Positions 9,833-18,600 of a stretch of 59,883 bases of DNA are shown here, piece by piece. Each line of letters opens with the position of its first letter. The stretch's first letter is position 1. The position numbers and the translations under genes are program-made. The notes below the pieces were generated by a model. The model saw only the letters and a program-made list of their open reading frames with translations. It did not search any database and was not told the origin of the DNA. This DNA comes from Microcaldota archaeon (lineage in GTDB: Archaea > Micrarchaeota > Micrarchaeia > Micrarchaeales > Micrarchaeaceae). The stretch covers positions 1 to 59,883 of the forward strand of contig JAJYLX010000005.1 in the NCBI GenBank assembly GCA_021787495.1, read 5' to 3'.

Positions 9833-10516
9833 TCAGGCGCGCGACGGCCTACCTCCGACCGCTCCGGCGAGGGCCCTTTCCTCCCTGCGCACGAGCCTCC
9901 TTATGTTGGCGCGCTCATACCACGGCACGAACATCAGCAGGAAAGCGGATATGCCCATCGCATGGACTATGTAGCTGTTCGTCGTGAAGAAGAGCGAGAA
10001 GACGGTCAGCGCGCCGAGGAGCAGTATCAGCGAGGATAAGACAGCCAACATGAAGTGGCCGTAGAGGTGCTCGTACCTCTCCTTGCGCTCGACATAGACC
10101 TCGAGCGAGATGACGAACGCCACGATGAACGAGAGCGTTATTATCGAGGTGCCCATCGAGATGCCGAAGTCGGAATAACCAGCGTAGTACTGCATCGACA
10201 GCAGCGACTTCACATAGCTCGCGGCTATGCTCAGCAGGAAGATGGAGCGCAGGTTCGCCTTGCGCTGGAAGGCGCTGTTGAAGTTCTTCAGGTAGACCCC
10301 GAGCGCGAAGATTATCGCGGCCGGTATGTAGAGGTTGTAGAGCAGGTCCCCTTCCGTGCTCATGTTGAACGGCGACGAGATGAAGAGCTCGGCCTCCCTG
10401 CCTATGCCTATGCCGAGGTTCTGCAGCGAGGCCGTGAAGTAGTAGGTGAAGAACAGGCTGAGCGCTACGAACAGCAAGGCCGCTAAGGCGGGCTTCACGA
10501 GCCCCTTCGGTCGCAT
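9833..10516 (-). CDS. Multi-pass membrane protein of unknown function
   Basis: 227 residues with about six hydrophobic segments (near 10-28, 62-80, 95-112, 122-142, 152-175 and 180-198) and basic loops, ending in an Arg-rich tail (RRLVRREERALAG...GRPSRA). No family motif was recognised. A TATA-like CTTTAAAG on either strand at 10539-10546 is placed for a leaderless start at the ATG at 10516. It lies downstream of and in the same direction as the ABC transporter pair (61-base gap), so it may be a third subunit or may have its own promoter. Confidence 0.7.
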   Translation of the reverse strand: MRPKGLVKPALAALLFVALSLFFTYYFTASLQNLGIGIGREAELFISSPFNMSTEGDLLYNLYIPAAIIFALGVYLKNFNSAFQRKANLRSIFLLSIAASYVKSLLSMQYYAGYSDFGISMGTSIITLSFIVAFVISLEVYVERKERYEHLYGHFMLAVLSSLILLLGALTVFSLFFTTNSYIVHAMGISAFLLMFVPWYERANIRRLVRREERALAGAVGGRPSRA

Positions 10517-10577
10517 AGTCTATGCTTCATACCGCATGCTTTAAAGGCTTGTGCGCCCGGGCGGCGGAGCGGCGCCG

Positions 10578-11321
10578 CTACCTCTTGGCGGTGAACGCGG
10601 CGAGCGCCAGCAGCAGGACCGACGCCACCAGTATCGCCCCGAGGTCCAGCAGCGGCGGGTACGCCGACGCGCCCGTGAGCGCATACCTCATGCCGTCTAT
10701 GCCGTACGTCAACGGGTTGAAGTACCCGACGTACTGCACAGAACTCGGGAAGACGCCCATCGGGAAGATTGCGCCCGACAGGAAGAGGAGCGGGAAGGTG
10801 AAGAAGTTCACGATCGAGCTGAACCCCTGCGGGTCGTCCACGAACGACGAGATTATCAGGCCCAGGCTGATGAACGAGACCCCTATCAGCACGAGGAACG
10901 GGATCATCCAGAGCATCTCGAGCGAGAGCACGGGGGCGAAGCCGACGCCCAGCGAGAGCACGAGCACGATCATGCTGGGCACGAGCGCCGTCGTGGCGCC
11001 TCCGGCTATCCTTCCCAGCGTTATCGAGACGCGCGAGTTGGGCGTCACCATTATCTCCTTGAGGAAGCCGAACTGCCTGTCCCACAGCACCTGGAAGCCG
11101 GAGAAGACCCCGATGAACAGTATGGTCATGCCTATTATCCCCGGCACTATATACTGGATGTAGTTCCCCACCCCTGGGATTTTTACCAGGCTGTTGAACC
11201 CGAACCCGAGGCCGAGCAGGAAGAAGACGGGCATTATGACGGTCCCGAGTATCCTCGCCTTGGAGCGGAAGAACCTCTTCAGCTCCCTGAGCCACAGGAC
11301 GTATATTGCGTTGACGTCCAT
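10578..11321 (-). CDS. ABC-2 type transporter permease
   Basis: 247 residues with six predicted membrane helices. The N-terminus (MDVNAIYVLWLRELKRFFRSK) and the helix carrying FPLLFLSGAIFPMGVFP are typical of ABC-2/DrrB-type export permeases, and NPLTYGIDGMRYAL is the usual C-terminal family motif. It starts 4 bases after the ATPase stop codon, with an AGGTGA ribosome site inside the ATPase end, so the two are translated from one mRNA and should form one exporter. The substrate cannot be read from sequence; drug, lipid or polysaccharide export is common in the family. Confidence 0.9.
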   Translation of the reverse strand: MDVNAIYVLWLRELKRFFRSKARILGTVIMPVFFLLGLGFGFNSLVKIPGVGNYIQYIVPGIIGMTILFIGVFSGFQVLWDRQFGFLKEIMVTPNSRVSITLGRIAGGATTALVPSMIVLVLSLGVGFAPVLSLEMLWMIPFLVLIGVSFISLGLIISSFVDDPQGFSSIVNFFTFPLLFLSGAIFPMGVFPSSVQYVGYFNPLTYGIDGMRYALTGASAYPPLLDLGAILVASVLLLALAAFTAKR

Positions 11322-11325
11322 TGCA

Positions 11326-12327
11326 TCACCTGTTGCGGCTGCGCATCGCCGTGCGCATCCTGTCCGCGCCGCCCGCCTCCTCCTCGCGTATCGACGACCC
11401 GGTATAATGTATGAAGACGTCCTCCAGGCTTGGCTTGTGGAGGTTGACCGACAGCACCTTCACGCCCTCCTTCTCGGCCACGGCCATCACCTCGGGTATA
11501 CGGCGCTCGCCGTTCCTGACGCTGAGGTCCATGACGCCCTCGTGCACCGTTGCGTTCTTGACCCACCGCGTCGACCTCAGCCTCTTCCTCATGCTCTCGG
11601 CGTCGCCGGAGAACTCCAGCGAGATGACGTCTCCTCCCAGCGAGTCCTTCAGCGCGTCCGGCGTGTCGAGCGCGATTATCTTCCCATGATCGACGAACGC
11701 GACGCGGTCGCAGAGGTAATCCGCCTCCTCTATATAGTGCGTCGTGAGCATTATAGTTATGTGGTGCTCCCTGTTCAGCCTCTTTATGTAGTCCCAGATC
11801 TTCCTTCTCGTCTGCGCGTCGAGCCCTATCGTCGGCTCGTCCAGGAAGAGCACCTCGGGCTCGTGGAGCAGGCCCCTCCCTATCTCCAGCCTGCGCTTCA
11901 TGCCACCTGAGTAGTCCTCTATGAGCACGTCCTGCTTGTCCTTCAGTTCTATCAGGTCGAGGATCATGTCGATGCGCTCGCGCCTCTCCCCCTTCGGCAT
12001 GCCGTAGAGCATGCCGTGCAGGTCGAGGTTCTCCCTCCCGGTCAGCTTGTCGTCGAGCGACGGGTCCTGGAAGACGATCCCTATGTTCTGCCTGACCTCG
12101 TTCTGCTGCCTTGCCACGTCGTGGCCCGCCACCGTTGCCGAGCCGGCCGTCTTGCCGATCAGGGTCGTGAGCATCCCTATCGTCGTCGTCTTGCCTGCGC
12201 CATTGGGCCCCAGGAAGCCGAACAGCTCCCCCTTCTTGACCTCGAATGACACCCCGTTCACGGCGGTGAAGCTCCCGAACCTCTTGACCAGGCCCTTGAC
12301 CGATATGGCGTATTTCGAACTGTACAT
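11326..12327 (-). CDS. ABC transporter ATP-binding protein, DrrA type
   Basis: 333 residues. Walker A GPNGAGKTT is at 40-48, followed by the Q-loop (VFQDPSLDD), signature YSGGMKRR, Walker B LFLDEPTIGLD and the H-loop (LTTHYIEEA). The roughly 100-residue C-terminal extension is typical of DrrA/CcmA-like ATPases that power ABC-2 exporters. A GTG at 12336 is in frame, but the GGAG of the ribosome site overlaps it and sits correctly for the ATG at 12327, so I use the latter. It is the first gene of the exporter operon. Confidence 0.92.
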   Translation of the reverse strand: MYSSKYAISVKGLVKRFGSFTAVNGVSFEVKKGELFGFLGPNGAGKTTTIGMLTTLIGKTAGSATVAGHDVARQQNEVRQNIGIVFQDPSLDDKLTGRENLDLHGMLYGMPKGERRERIDMILDLIELKDKQDVLIEDYSGGMKRRLEIGRGLLHEPEVLFLDEPTIGLDAQTRRKIWDYIKRLNREHHITIMLTTHYIEEADYLCDRVAFVDHGKIIALDTPDALKDSLGGDVISLEFSGDAESMRKRLRSTRWVKNATVHEGVMDLSVRNGERRIPEVMAVAEKEGVKVLSVNLHKPSLEDVFIHYTGSSIREEEAGGADRMRTAMRSRNR

Positions 12328-12377
12328 AGCGAGCACTCCTACTGGTTGAACGACCTATCTAATGTATAAGACTCTTT

Positions 12378-12415
12378 GTGACGTGCCTCCCACCCGCAAG
12401 CGGTGTGGGCTTCCC
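12378..12415 (+). mobile_element. IS200/IS605-family right-end hairpin remnant
   Basis: GTGACGTGCCTCCCACCC, then a short loop, then GGTGTGGGCTTCCC. This is the characteristic right end of IS200/IS605 elements, which is also the 3' end of TnpB omega RNA. It aligns over about 37 bases with 29423-29459 and the two diverge just after GGCTTCCC, where such elements end. No tnpA or tnpB is adjacent. Confidence 0.7.
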
Positions 12416-12589
12416 TCCTTCCGAAGGTATGCTACGCGCGACCATCTCCGAAGAGACCTTTGGGCGCAGGTTATTGCTGACAGATGGCAACCTGCGGGAA
12501 CCGCCTTTACGCGCACTCTCTGTCCGAGAGCCTTCTGTCACATTCTCTTTATCGAGGAAAGTATTTATGCCCTTCTGCGGTCCGCTCTC

Positions 12590-12614
12590 ATCCCACCGCT
12601 GAAGCATGTGGGAT
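12590..12614 (+). mobile_element. Degenerate IS605-type hairpin
   Basis: ATCCCAC, an 11-base loop, then GTGGGAT followed by TTCCC. The layout matches the hairpin at 12378 and 29423 but the sequence is more diverged. It may be an older copy. Confidence 0.4.
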
Positions 12615-12767
12615 TTCCCGCTCACGATGTTAAGGGTTGCCTGATAAATCGGTCTGCCTTGGCAAAGCGGGGAGGCGGCCCAAAACATCCCGCAAACCAT
12701 ATACAGCAGCGGGTTGCACAAAACATAAAACCTTATGTTCGGATAGCTCCGCGTACCAGTTGTTTAC

Positions 12768-14795
12768 ATGCACAAGCGCACGTTGCTAGCAGTGCTGGTG
12801 CTTGCGGCCCTCGCGCCGCTGGCGCAGGCAGGCGGCGCTGCCCCGATAACGGCCAATGTCTTGGTCTTCTGCCCGTTCGCGGTCAGCGTCAACGCTAGCC
12901 CGGCATACGTCAGGTACGGCAACATACCCGTGCAGTACGCGCTGCAGGCAACGAAGAACTGCAGCACCGGCGGAATGGCGGGCTCGATCAGCCTGTACAG
13001 GCAGAATGGCAGCCTGGCGCTGTCGAAAGGGCTGCCGGCGACCATCGCAAACGGCACGAAGATAGTGTACGGCACGGGCATAGAGGCGTCCAGGCTGAGC
13101 AACCTCACCTACACTGTCAACGTCTCGTTTGTGGAGGTGAACCGGACGGTTTCGGGATCGGCGATGACTGAGCTGTTCAACCCCGCGATCATCAACGTGA
13201 CGCAGTTCTACGCCGCGCCGTCCACCCTGATCAATGGCACGCTCCCAACCATGTTCCTTACGCTCGAGAACAACGGGCAGCTCGCCTCCAACGAGCTTTC
13301 CGTCAACATAACCGTGATCGGACCGTCGGGCAGCAACAGCGTCGTATTCGGTGCCGCGGCCCTGCAGCCCGGAGGCGCCGAGAACATAACCTTCACAAAG
13401 ATACCGGTCAGCGACGGTGTGGTGGGCACGTACCGCGCCACGGCCGTGGTGAGTTATGCAACCGCGCCCAACGCGCTGGTGGCGAACGCGCTCACAGGCA
13501 CCTCCACAGCCGCTACGCAGTACTCGGTCGTAAACCCGTACGTGCCGCAGCGGGGGGGAGTGGCGGGAGGCGCCGGGGGCAGCGGTGGGATAACTCCGAT
13601 AAGCTCATCGCCACAGTTCAGCGTGGTCGTCGCGCCGCTCTACACCTCGGCCGCGTCCGGCTCGACCACGATGGGGCAGTTCACGCTCCAGAACACGGCA
13701 ACCGCACCGGAGAGTATCGGGGTGAGCTACGCGCCAGAGTTCTCCGGCATGATATCGCTGTCTGCCGAACAGGTGTCGCTGCCGCAGGGGCAGTCAGCCA
13801 GCATCGTGGTCGCTCTGCACCCACCCGCCGGCATGACCCCGGGCACGTACGTCATACCTATCAATATAACCGTAGGGTCCGGGGGCGGCGAGGTGGTGCG
13901 CACCGAATACATTACCGTAGAGGTGCTCCAGCAGTCGCAGGGCTCGGTCAGGGAATCGATAACGCTCACCAACAATACTGAAGATGCCAGCGGCATAGTC
14001 CAAGTGACCGCGCCTCCCAACATGACGCTGCAGAACGCGAGCCTGGAGACCAGGATTCCACTTGCTGCGGCCCGCAACGTTTCTGATATAACCGCGTACG
14101 GACTGCCGAACAACATAACCAAGCAGGACGGCTACTACGTGATAACATGGCAGCTGCCCACCCTGCCTCCTGGGCAGGCGACGTACGGCTATTACACGGT
14201 CGATAACCAGAACAGCCAGGCGCTGCTTATGCTCTCGCAAAACATCCTCACCTTCCAGTCGAGGCCGCACCAGCCAATGTTGAGGGTGCTGGATGTCAAA
14301 GTCCCCACCTTCTACCCCAACATGACCGGAAATGTGACACTCGAAATGCTTTACACTGGCGCCTTGGCGCAGCCGGTCACGTCGGTCATGCAGGTTCAGG
14401 CGGGCATGGCGGTCAGGCCAGACCAGGCAACGGTCAACGCTTCGCCGAACATGGTGGTGACTCAAAGGTTCATGGTCAGCGTTGGCAACCAGACAGGCAC
14501 TTACCTGGTCTACATATACGTGTCCACGCAGGGCTACAACTACACCTACCAGGCGCCGCTGGTCGTGCTCCCGGAGCAGGCCGGGCAACCGGCCGCCGCG
14601 CAGGCAGGCGGGCAGTACCCAGTAATCACGGCGTTCCAGGAGATAGGCGATTGGAGGTTCCTGCTGCCATTAGTCATCGTAGTAGGCGCAGTGTGGGTGC
14701 TCCTCTCCAGGCGCAGAAGGCAGGGCAGGCGCAGCCCGGACAGGTCGAAAAGGCTAAAAGACATCAGTGAGCAGCTCAAGAAGGAGATCGGATAG
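12768..14795 (+). CDS. Secreted, membrane-anchored ectodomain protein
   Basis: 675 residues. The first 22 form a signal peptide ending AQAGG. The ectodomain is rich in N-x-S/T sites and beta-strand patterns. The part after a Gly-rich linker (residues about 260-280) resembles NEW3/CARDB-like domains (LPQGQSASIVVALHPPAG, then PGTYVIPINITV). Residues about 628-648 form a membrane helix followed by RRRRQGRR and a charged coiled tail. It is therefore a type I membrane protein with most of its mass outside. Its stop is one base before the start of the MinD-like gene, so the two are translationally linked. Function unknown; surface or envelope role inferred. Confidence 0.85.
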   Translation: MHKRTLLAVLVLAALAPLAQAGGAAPITANVLVFCPFAVSVNASPAYVRYGNIPVQYALQATKNCSTGGMAGSISLYRQNGSLALSKGLPATIANGTKIVYGTGIEASRLSNLTYTVNVSFVEVNRTVSGSAMTELFNPAIINVTQFYAAPSTLINGTLPTMFLTLENNGQLASNELSVNITVIGPSGSNSVVFGAAALQPGGAENITFTKIPVSDGVVGTYRATAVVSYATAPNALVANALTGTSTAATQYSVVNPYVPQRGGVAGGAGGSGGITPISSSPQFSVVVAPLYTSAASGSTTMGQFTLQNTATAPESIGVSYAPEFSGMISLSAEQVSLPQGQSASIVVALHPPAGMTPGTYVIPINITVGSGGGEVVRTEYITVEVLQQSQGSVRESITLTNNTEDASGIVQVTAPPNMTLQNASLETRIPLAAARNVSDITAYGLPNNITKQDGYYVITWQLPTLPPGQATYGYYTVDNQNSQALLMLSQNILTFQSRPHQPMLRVLDVKVPTFYPNMTGNVTLEMLYTGALAQPVTSVMQVQAGMAVRPDQATVNASPNMVVTQRFMVSVGNQTGTYLVYIYVSTQGYNYTYQAPLVVLPEQAGQPAAAQAGGQYPVITAFQEIGDWRFLLPLVIVVGAVWVLLSRRRRQGRRSPDRSKRLKDISEQLKKEIG

Positions 14796-14796
14796 C

Positions 14797-15576
14797 ATGT
14801 CTCGGCAGCACATCGTCAGGCTTGTATCGCAGAAGGGCGGCGTGGGCAAGACCACGATAGCCGTTAACCTTGCGGTGTACCTGAAGGGCATGGGTTATGA
14901 GACGCTCCTCATTGACGCAGACACGACCAACCCGTCGGTGGGCTTCCACCTCGGCATGGAGAGGGCGAGCATCGGTTATAGGAGCATAGCCTACGGCAGG
15001 TCCCCATTGAGGGAGGCGGTGGCGGTGCACCCATCGACCGGGCTGCACGTCATACCCGGCATCATAAACGCAAAGCCGTTCATAGTGTCAGATGAGGCCG
15101 TGAGGCGGATACATTCGCAACTCGGCAAGTCCGACTACCGGTTCGTCATATTCGATACCCAGCCCGGCTATGCGAACTTCCACGTCTCGAAGTACGTAGA
15201 CGAGACGCTCATCGTGACCACGCCAGACATGCCCAGCCTGTCGAGCGCGATAAGGGTGGCTTCGACCCTCGACAGGCTCCGCGCGAAGCACAGCATGGTG
15301 CTTAATAGGTATTCCGGAAGGAAGTATGAGGTCTCGCCGAGGGAGATAGGCAGCATTTATGAGGGAAGGCTGCAGGCCGTCATACCGGAGGACCCGATCG
15401 TGCCGATGAGCATCGAGGAGCACATACCCGCGATGGAACTCGGCAGACGCACCGGGTTTGCCAGGGAGATCGCGAGCTTCGGCAGGAGTTACTGCGACCT
15501 CAACATGAGCGGGGAGCCGGAGGCGCCGCTCAGGGAAGGGTTCTTCAGGAGGCTCTTCAGGTTCTGGCACAGATGA
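14797..15576 (+). CDS. MinD/ParA-family ATPase with C-terminal membrane-targeting helix
   Basis: 259 residues. The deviant Walker A (KGGVGKTT, 13-20), DADTTNPSV and Walker B-like FVIFDTQPG place it in the MinD/ParA group. The last 15 residues (EGFFRRLFRFWHR) form an amphipathic basic and aromatic helix like the membrane-targeting sequence of MinD. The ATG at 14797 has an AAGGAG ribosome site 10 bases upstream; starts further 5' lie inside the previous gene. It lies between surface-protein genes and its stop overlaps a possible start of the next one, so it probably positions or organises an envelope structure rather than plasmids. No ParB partner or MinC is present here. Confidence 0.9.
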   Translation: MSRQHIVRLVSQKGGVGKTTIAVNLAVYLKGMGYETLLIDADTTNPSVGFHLGMERASIGYRSIAYGRSPLREAVAVHPSTGLHVIPGIINAKPFIVSDEAVRRIHSQLGKSDYRFVIFDTQPGYANFHVSKYVDETLIVTTPDMPSLSSAIRVASTLDRLRAKHSMVLNRYSGRKYEVSPREIGSIYEGRLQAVIPEDPIVPMSIEEHIPAMELGRRTGFAREIASFGRSYCDLNMSGEPEAPLREGFFRRLFRFWHR

Positions 15577-15597
15577 CTGGCGGTCCGCACGTTAACA

Positions 15598-15606
15598 CTT
15601 TTATTA
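15598..15606 (+). promoter_or_regulatory. TATA box of the 1429-residue surface gene
   Basis: CTTTTATTA, centred 25 bases before the ATG at 15627. It argues for the downstream start rather than the ATG at 15573 that overlaps the MinD-like stop. Confidence 0.55.
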
Positions 15607-15626
15607 GTTGCTTCGGAAAAGAGTCT

Positions 15627-18600
15627 ATGCGACCAAGCCCGTATGTCATCGCCGCATTGGCACTCCCCCTCATGATAATAGCGGGAAGGCCTTTAATGCT
15701 GCAGGCCGCGGGCCTGCTCGCCGGCAATGCACTCAATACCACGTTTGCGGAGAGCGGCATACCCACAGGCACAATATGGATGGTATCGTACAATGGCGTG
15801 TTGGAGAATTCGACGGCCAACATTATAATCTTCTCGACGCCGCCCGGCAACTACCCGTTCACAATCGCGGACGTGACAGCCAACGGCATAACGTACGCTC
15901 CTAGCGGACCTTCAGGCTACGCAATCGCGGGCAACGGCATAGAGGCTATGTTCGCCCCAGAGTCGAACACCGTGTCGTCCACGCCAACCAGCACGTCTAC
16001 GACCATGGTCCCGGCCACCACAAACTCCACCACTTCGAGTGCGTCTTCCACATCCAGCAGCACCACGGGTTCCTCCACGTCTACCTCAAGCAGCACGACG
16101 AGCTCCAGCTCCACGACGTCGAGCAGCACGACGTCTTCCACGTCCACGGCGCAACCGAGCCAGGGCCTCGGGGCTTCGCAGCGGATAGGCTCCAACTCAG
16201 TGGCAAACGCCAGGATAGGCAGGATAATAAGCTCGCTCAACCGCACGTACGGGAGCAATTGGATACGCATAGTGAACGCCTCGACGACACAGAGCAATGT
16301 TCCGGTGCAGGGAGGGATTGGGAGGACGGTCGCGCAGGGGCTGCTGGTACAGACAGGTATTCCTGATACGTCCCCTGCATCGCTCTCCGTCGCCGATTTC
16401 AACAACATGACGGCCATAAACTCGTCGCAGTACGACAACTTCGCCGGGATGCTCGGCTCATCGATGGGAGGCGGTATCAACGGCTCACTTGTAGTCTTCA
16501 ACAAGACCGCTTCCGTGGAATACGGGAAACTGGCAGGCAGGGGCAGGGCGTACGCTGCCGGAACCAATGGGCTGCACTACGTGGCCCTGGACGGGAGTGG
16601 GGTGATGACGGTGTACAACGTGAGCGTCACGAAGGCGCCGTCCTCGCCGTGCATATACGTCAACCTCGCGCCGCAGCCATTCTGCACGAACTCCACTGTG
16701 CCGCTGCAAATCCATGTCCCCATAGTGAACGGCCGCTACGGGCTCACGGGCCAGACTTGGTACCCTCTCAACATAACATTCGAGGCATCACTCCTGGGAG
16801 ACAACAGGGCGCCCTTCAATTTCACTGTGACAGACATCACGAACGGCACGGCGCTCACGCCGCTTACCACTATGGTGTCCAACTCGGTGAACGTCAGGGA
16901 GGGCTTCAGGATACCGGTGACGCACAGCGTTGAGATATCGTTCAGCAGCGCCGGCAACGCGAACTACTCCGCGGTCGTGGACGACCCGATAACTATACCG
17001 GCCGGGATCTTGTATTACGTGCCCATAACGTTCACGAACTCGCAGACGAGCGGGGTATCTAATCCATTTCAGCTCAGCGTGACGGTCAACGCCCTCTACT
17101 ACCAGAGCTACGAGGACAGCAACCTAGACAATGTTGAGTTCTTCTATAACAACGGCACGATAGTGCCGTCGTGGCTCGAGGGCAATACGCTGAACAACAG
17201 GCAGACCTTGAACCTCTATAGTTCGAATAACATAAGGTACTGGCTCAGCGTCCCGGGAGGGTTCCTGCACGCATCCTCTTCTAATACGCTCTACATGGGG
17301 TTCTCCAACAAGGGGCAGAGCCTCCTTAACTCCGTGTCCACCGGGGCCGCCCCTGACCTTTGGTGCGCGAGCGGATGCCCCGAGACAAGCTACGCGCAAT
17401 ACGACGACGGCACGAGCGTCTTCCTGTACTACAACGTGAATCCTATCTCGACGTCGGGATGGACCATCCACAGCACGGCCGGCCTGACAGCCTCTGCGCC
17501 TGGGGGAAGCCCGTTCGCGGCCGCGAACGCGTTGTACGCCAACAGCGCCAACGGCGACTACATGTACACCTCAGTGGACGGGCTCACCACGAACGAGATA
17601 ATATCTTTCGACGTCTACACCACCGGCCTGGGCAACCTGTTCTTCCTCACGAGCTCGTCCGGCTCAGGGCAGATGGGCAGGCTGGACGGTAGGGGAGGGG
17701 GAGACTATTCCGGGCTGGCGAGCGCGGCTAGCTGGACGTCGTGGAGCGCACCGAGCTCCGGGCTGTCCCTGGCAAAGAACATATGGTACAAGTATGACAT
17801 CGTCATAGCGGGCAGCACAGCATACTCGTACATCGGATCCAACACGCTGAGCCTCGGTTCCTACGGAACTGGGGCAAACTCCAAGAGCATCACGAACAAC
17901 GGCAACTACATCGGGCTGGTCGGGGACGGCCTCGGATCAAGCTACGTGACGTACTGGAACGGCATGGTGATAAGGGCTTACCCTCCGTCGAACACCATGC
18001 CCAGCGCGTCGTTCTCCGCAGTGCAGCAGGCTAACGCCCCCGCTACGCTCAGCATGAGCCCCAATCCGGTAGCGTACGGTGGCACGTCGAGCTTACAGGC
18101 GACGTGCTCCCCCAATACGGACACGTGCGAGATCCTCGTCAACTCCGTCCTAAAGGCCAGCGGCACCGGCTCGGCATCGTACACATTCCCGATAAGCGCC
18201 GTGGGCGCCTACACGGTCAACGCGGTGAATGTCAACCAGGTCTACACCGCCACAGGCACGCTCACGGTGACGAAAGCCGCCCCTACAATAACCCTGCCGG
18301 ACTTCCCGTCCAACATCATATACGGGAGCGCGGAGACTGTGACGGCCAACATAGTGACGGTCGGCAACCAGCTCACCGCAAACGACTATGTGAACAATGT
18401 TCTGCATGCCTCGTTCAGCACGCAGGACCAGTTCAGCGAGAGTGCTGTCGGCACTTACACAGTAACCGCGAACACGCCTGGCAACGGCAACTACCTCCAG
18501 GCAACGGTGTCGGGCACGTTCACGATATGCCCCGCGGCCGGAACCGTGCCTTCTGGGCTGGTAGAATACGCATGCGTGAGCCTCAGCAACGGGCAGTCCG

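Larger units (their letters stand above)
12328..12767. other. Intergenic region with transposon scars
   Basis: 440 bases without a credible gene. The region contains two IS200/IS605-type terminal hairpins (12378-12415 and 12590-12614), several short hairpins between them, and AT-rich promoter sequence for the surface gene at 12768 near 12722-12735. Frames across it are not protein-like. It looks like the scar of one or more lost IS605-family elements. Confidence 0.55.

Noticed and set aside
16000-16160. Microsatellite-like AGC/ACG tract as a non-coding repeat
   Set aside because: It is in frame and codes for a Ser/Thr-rich stalk typical of secreted proteins.
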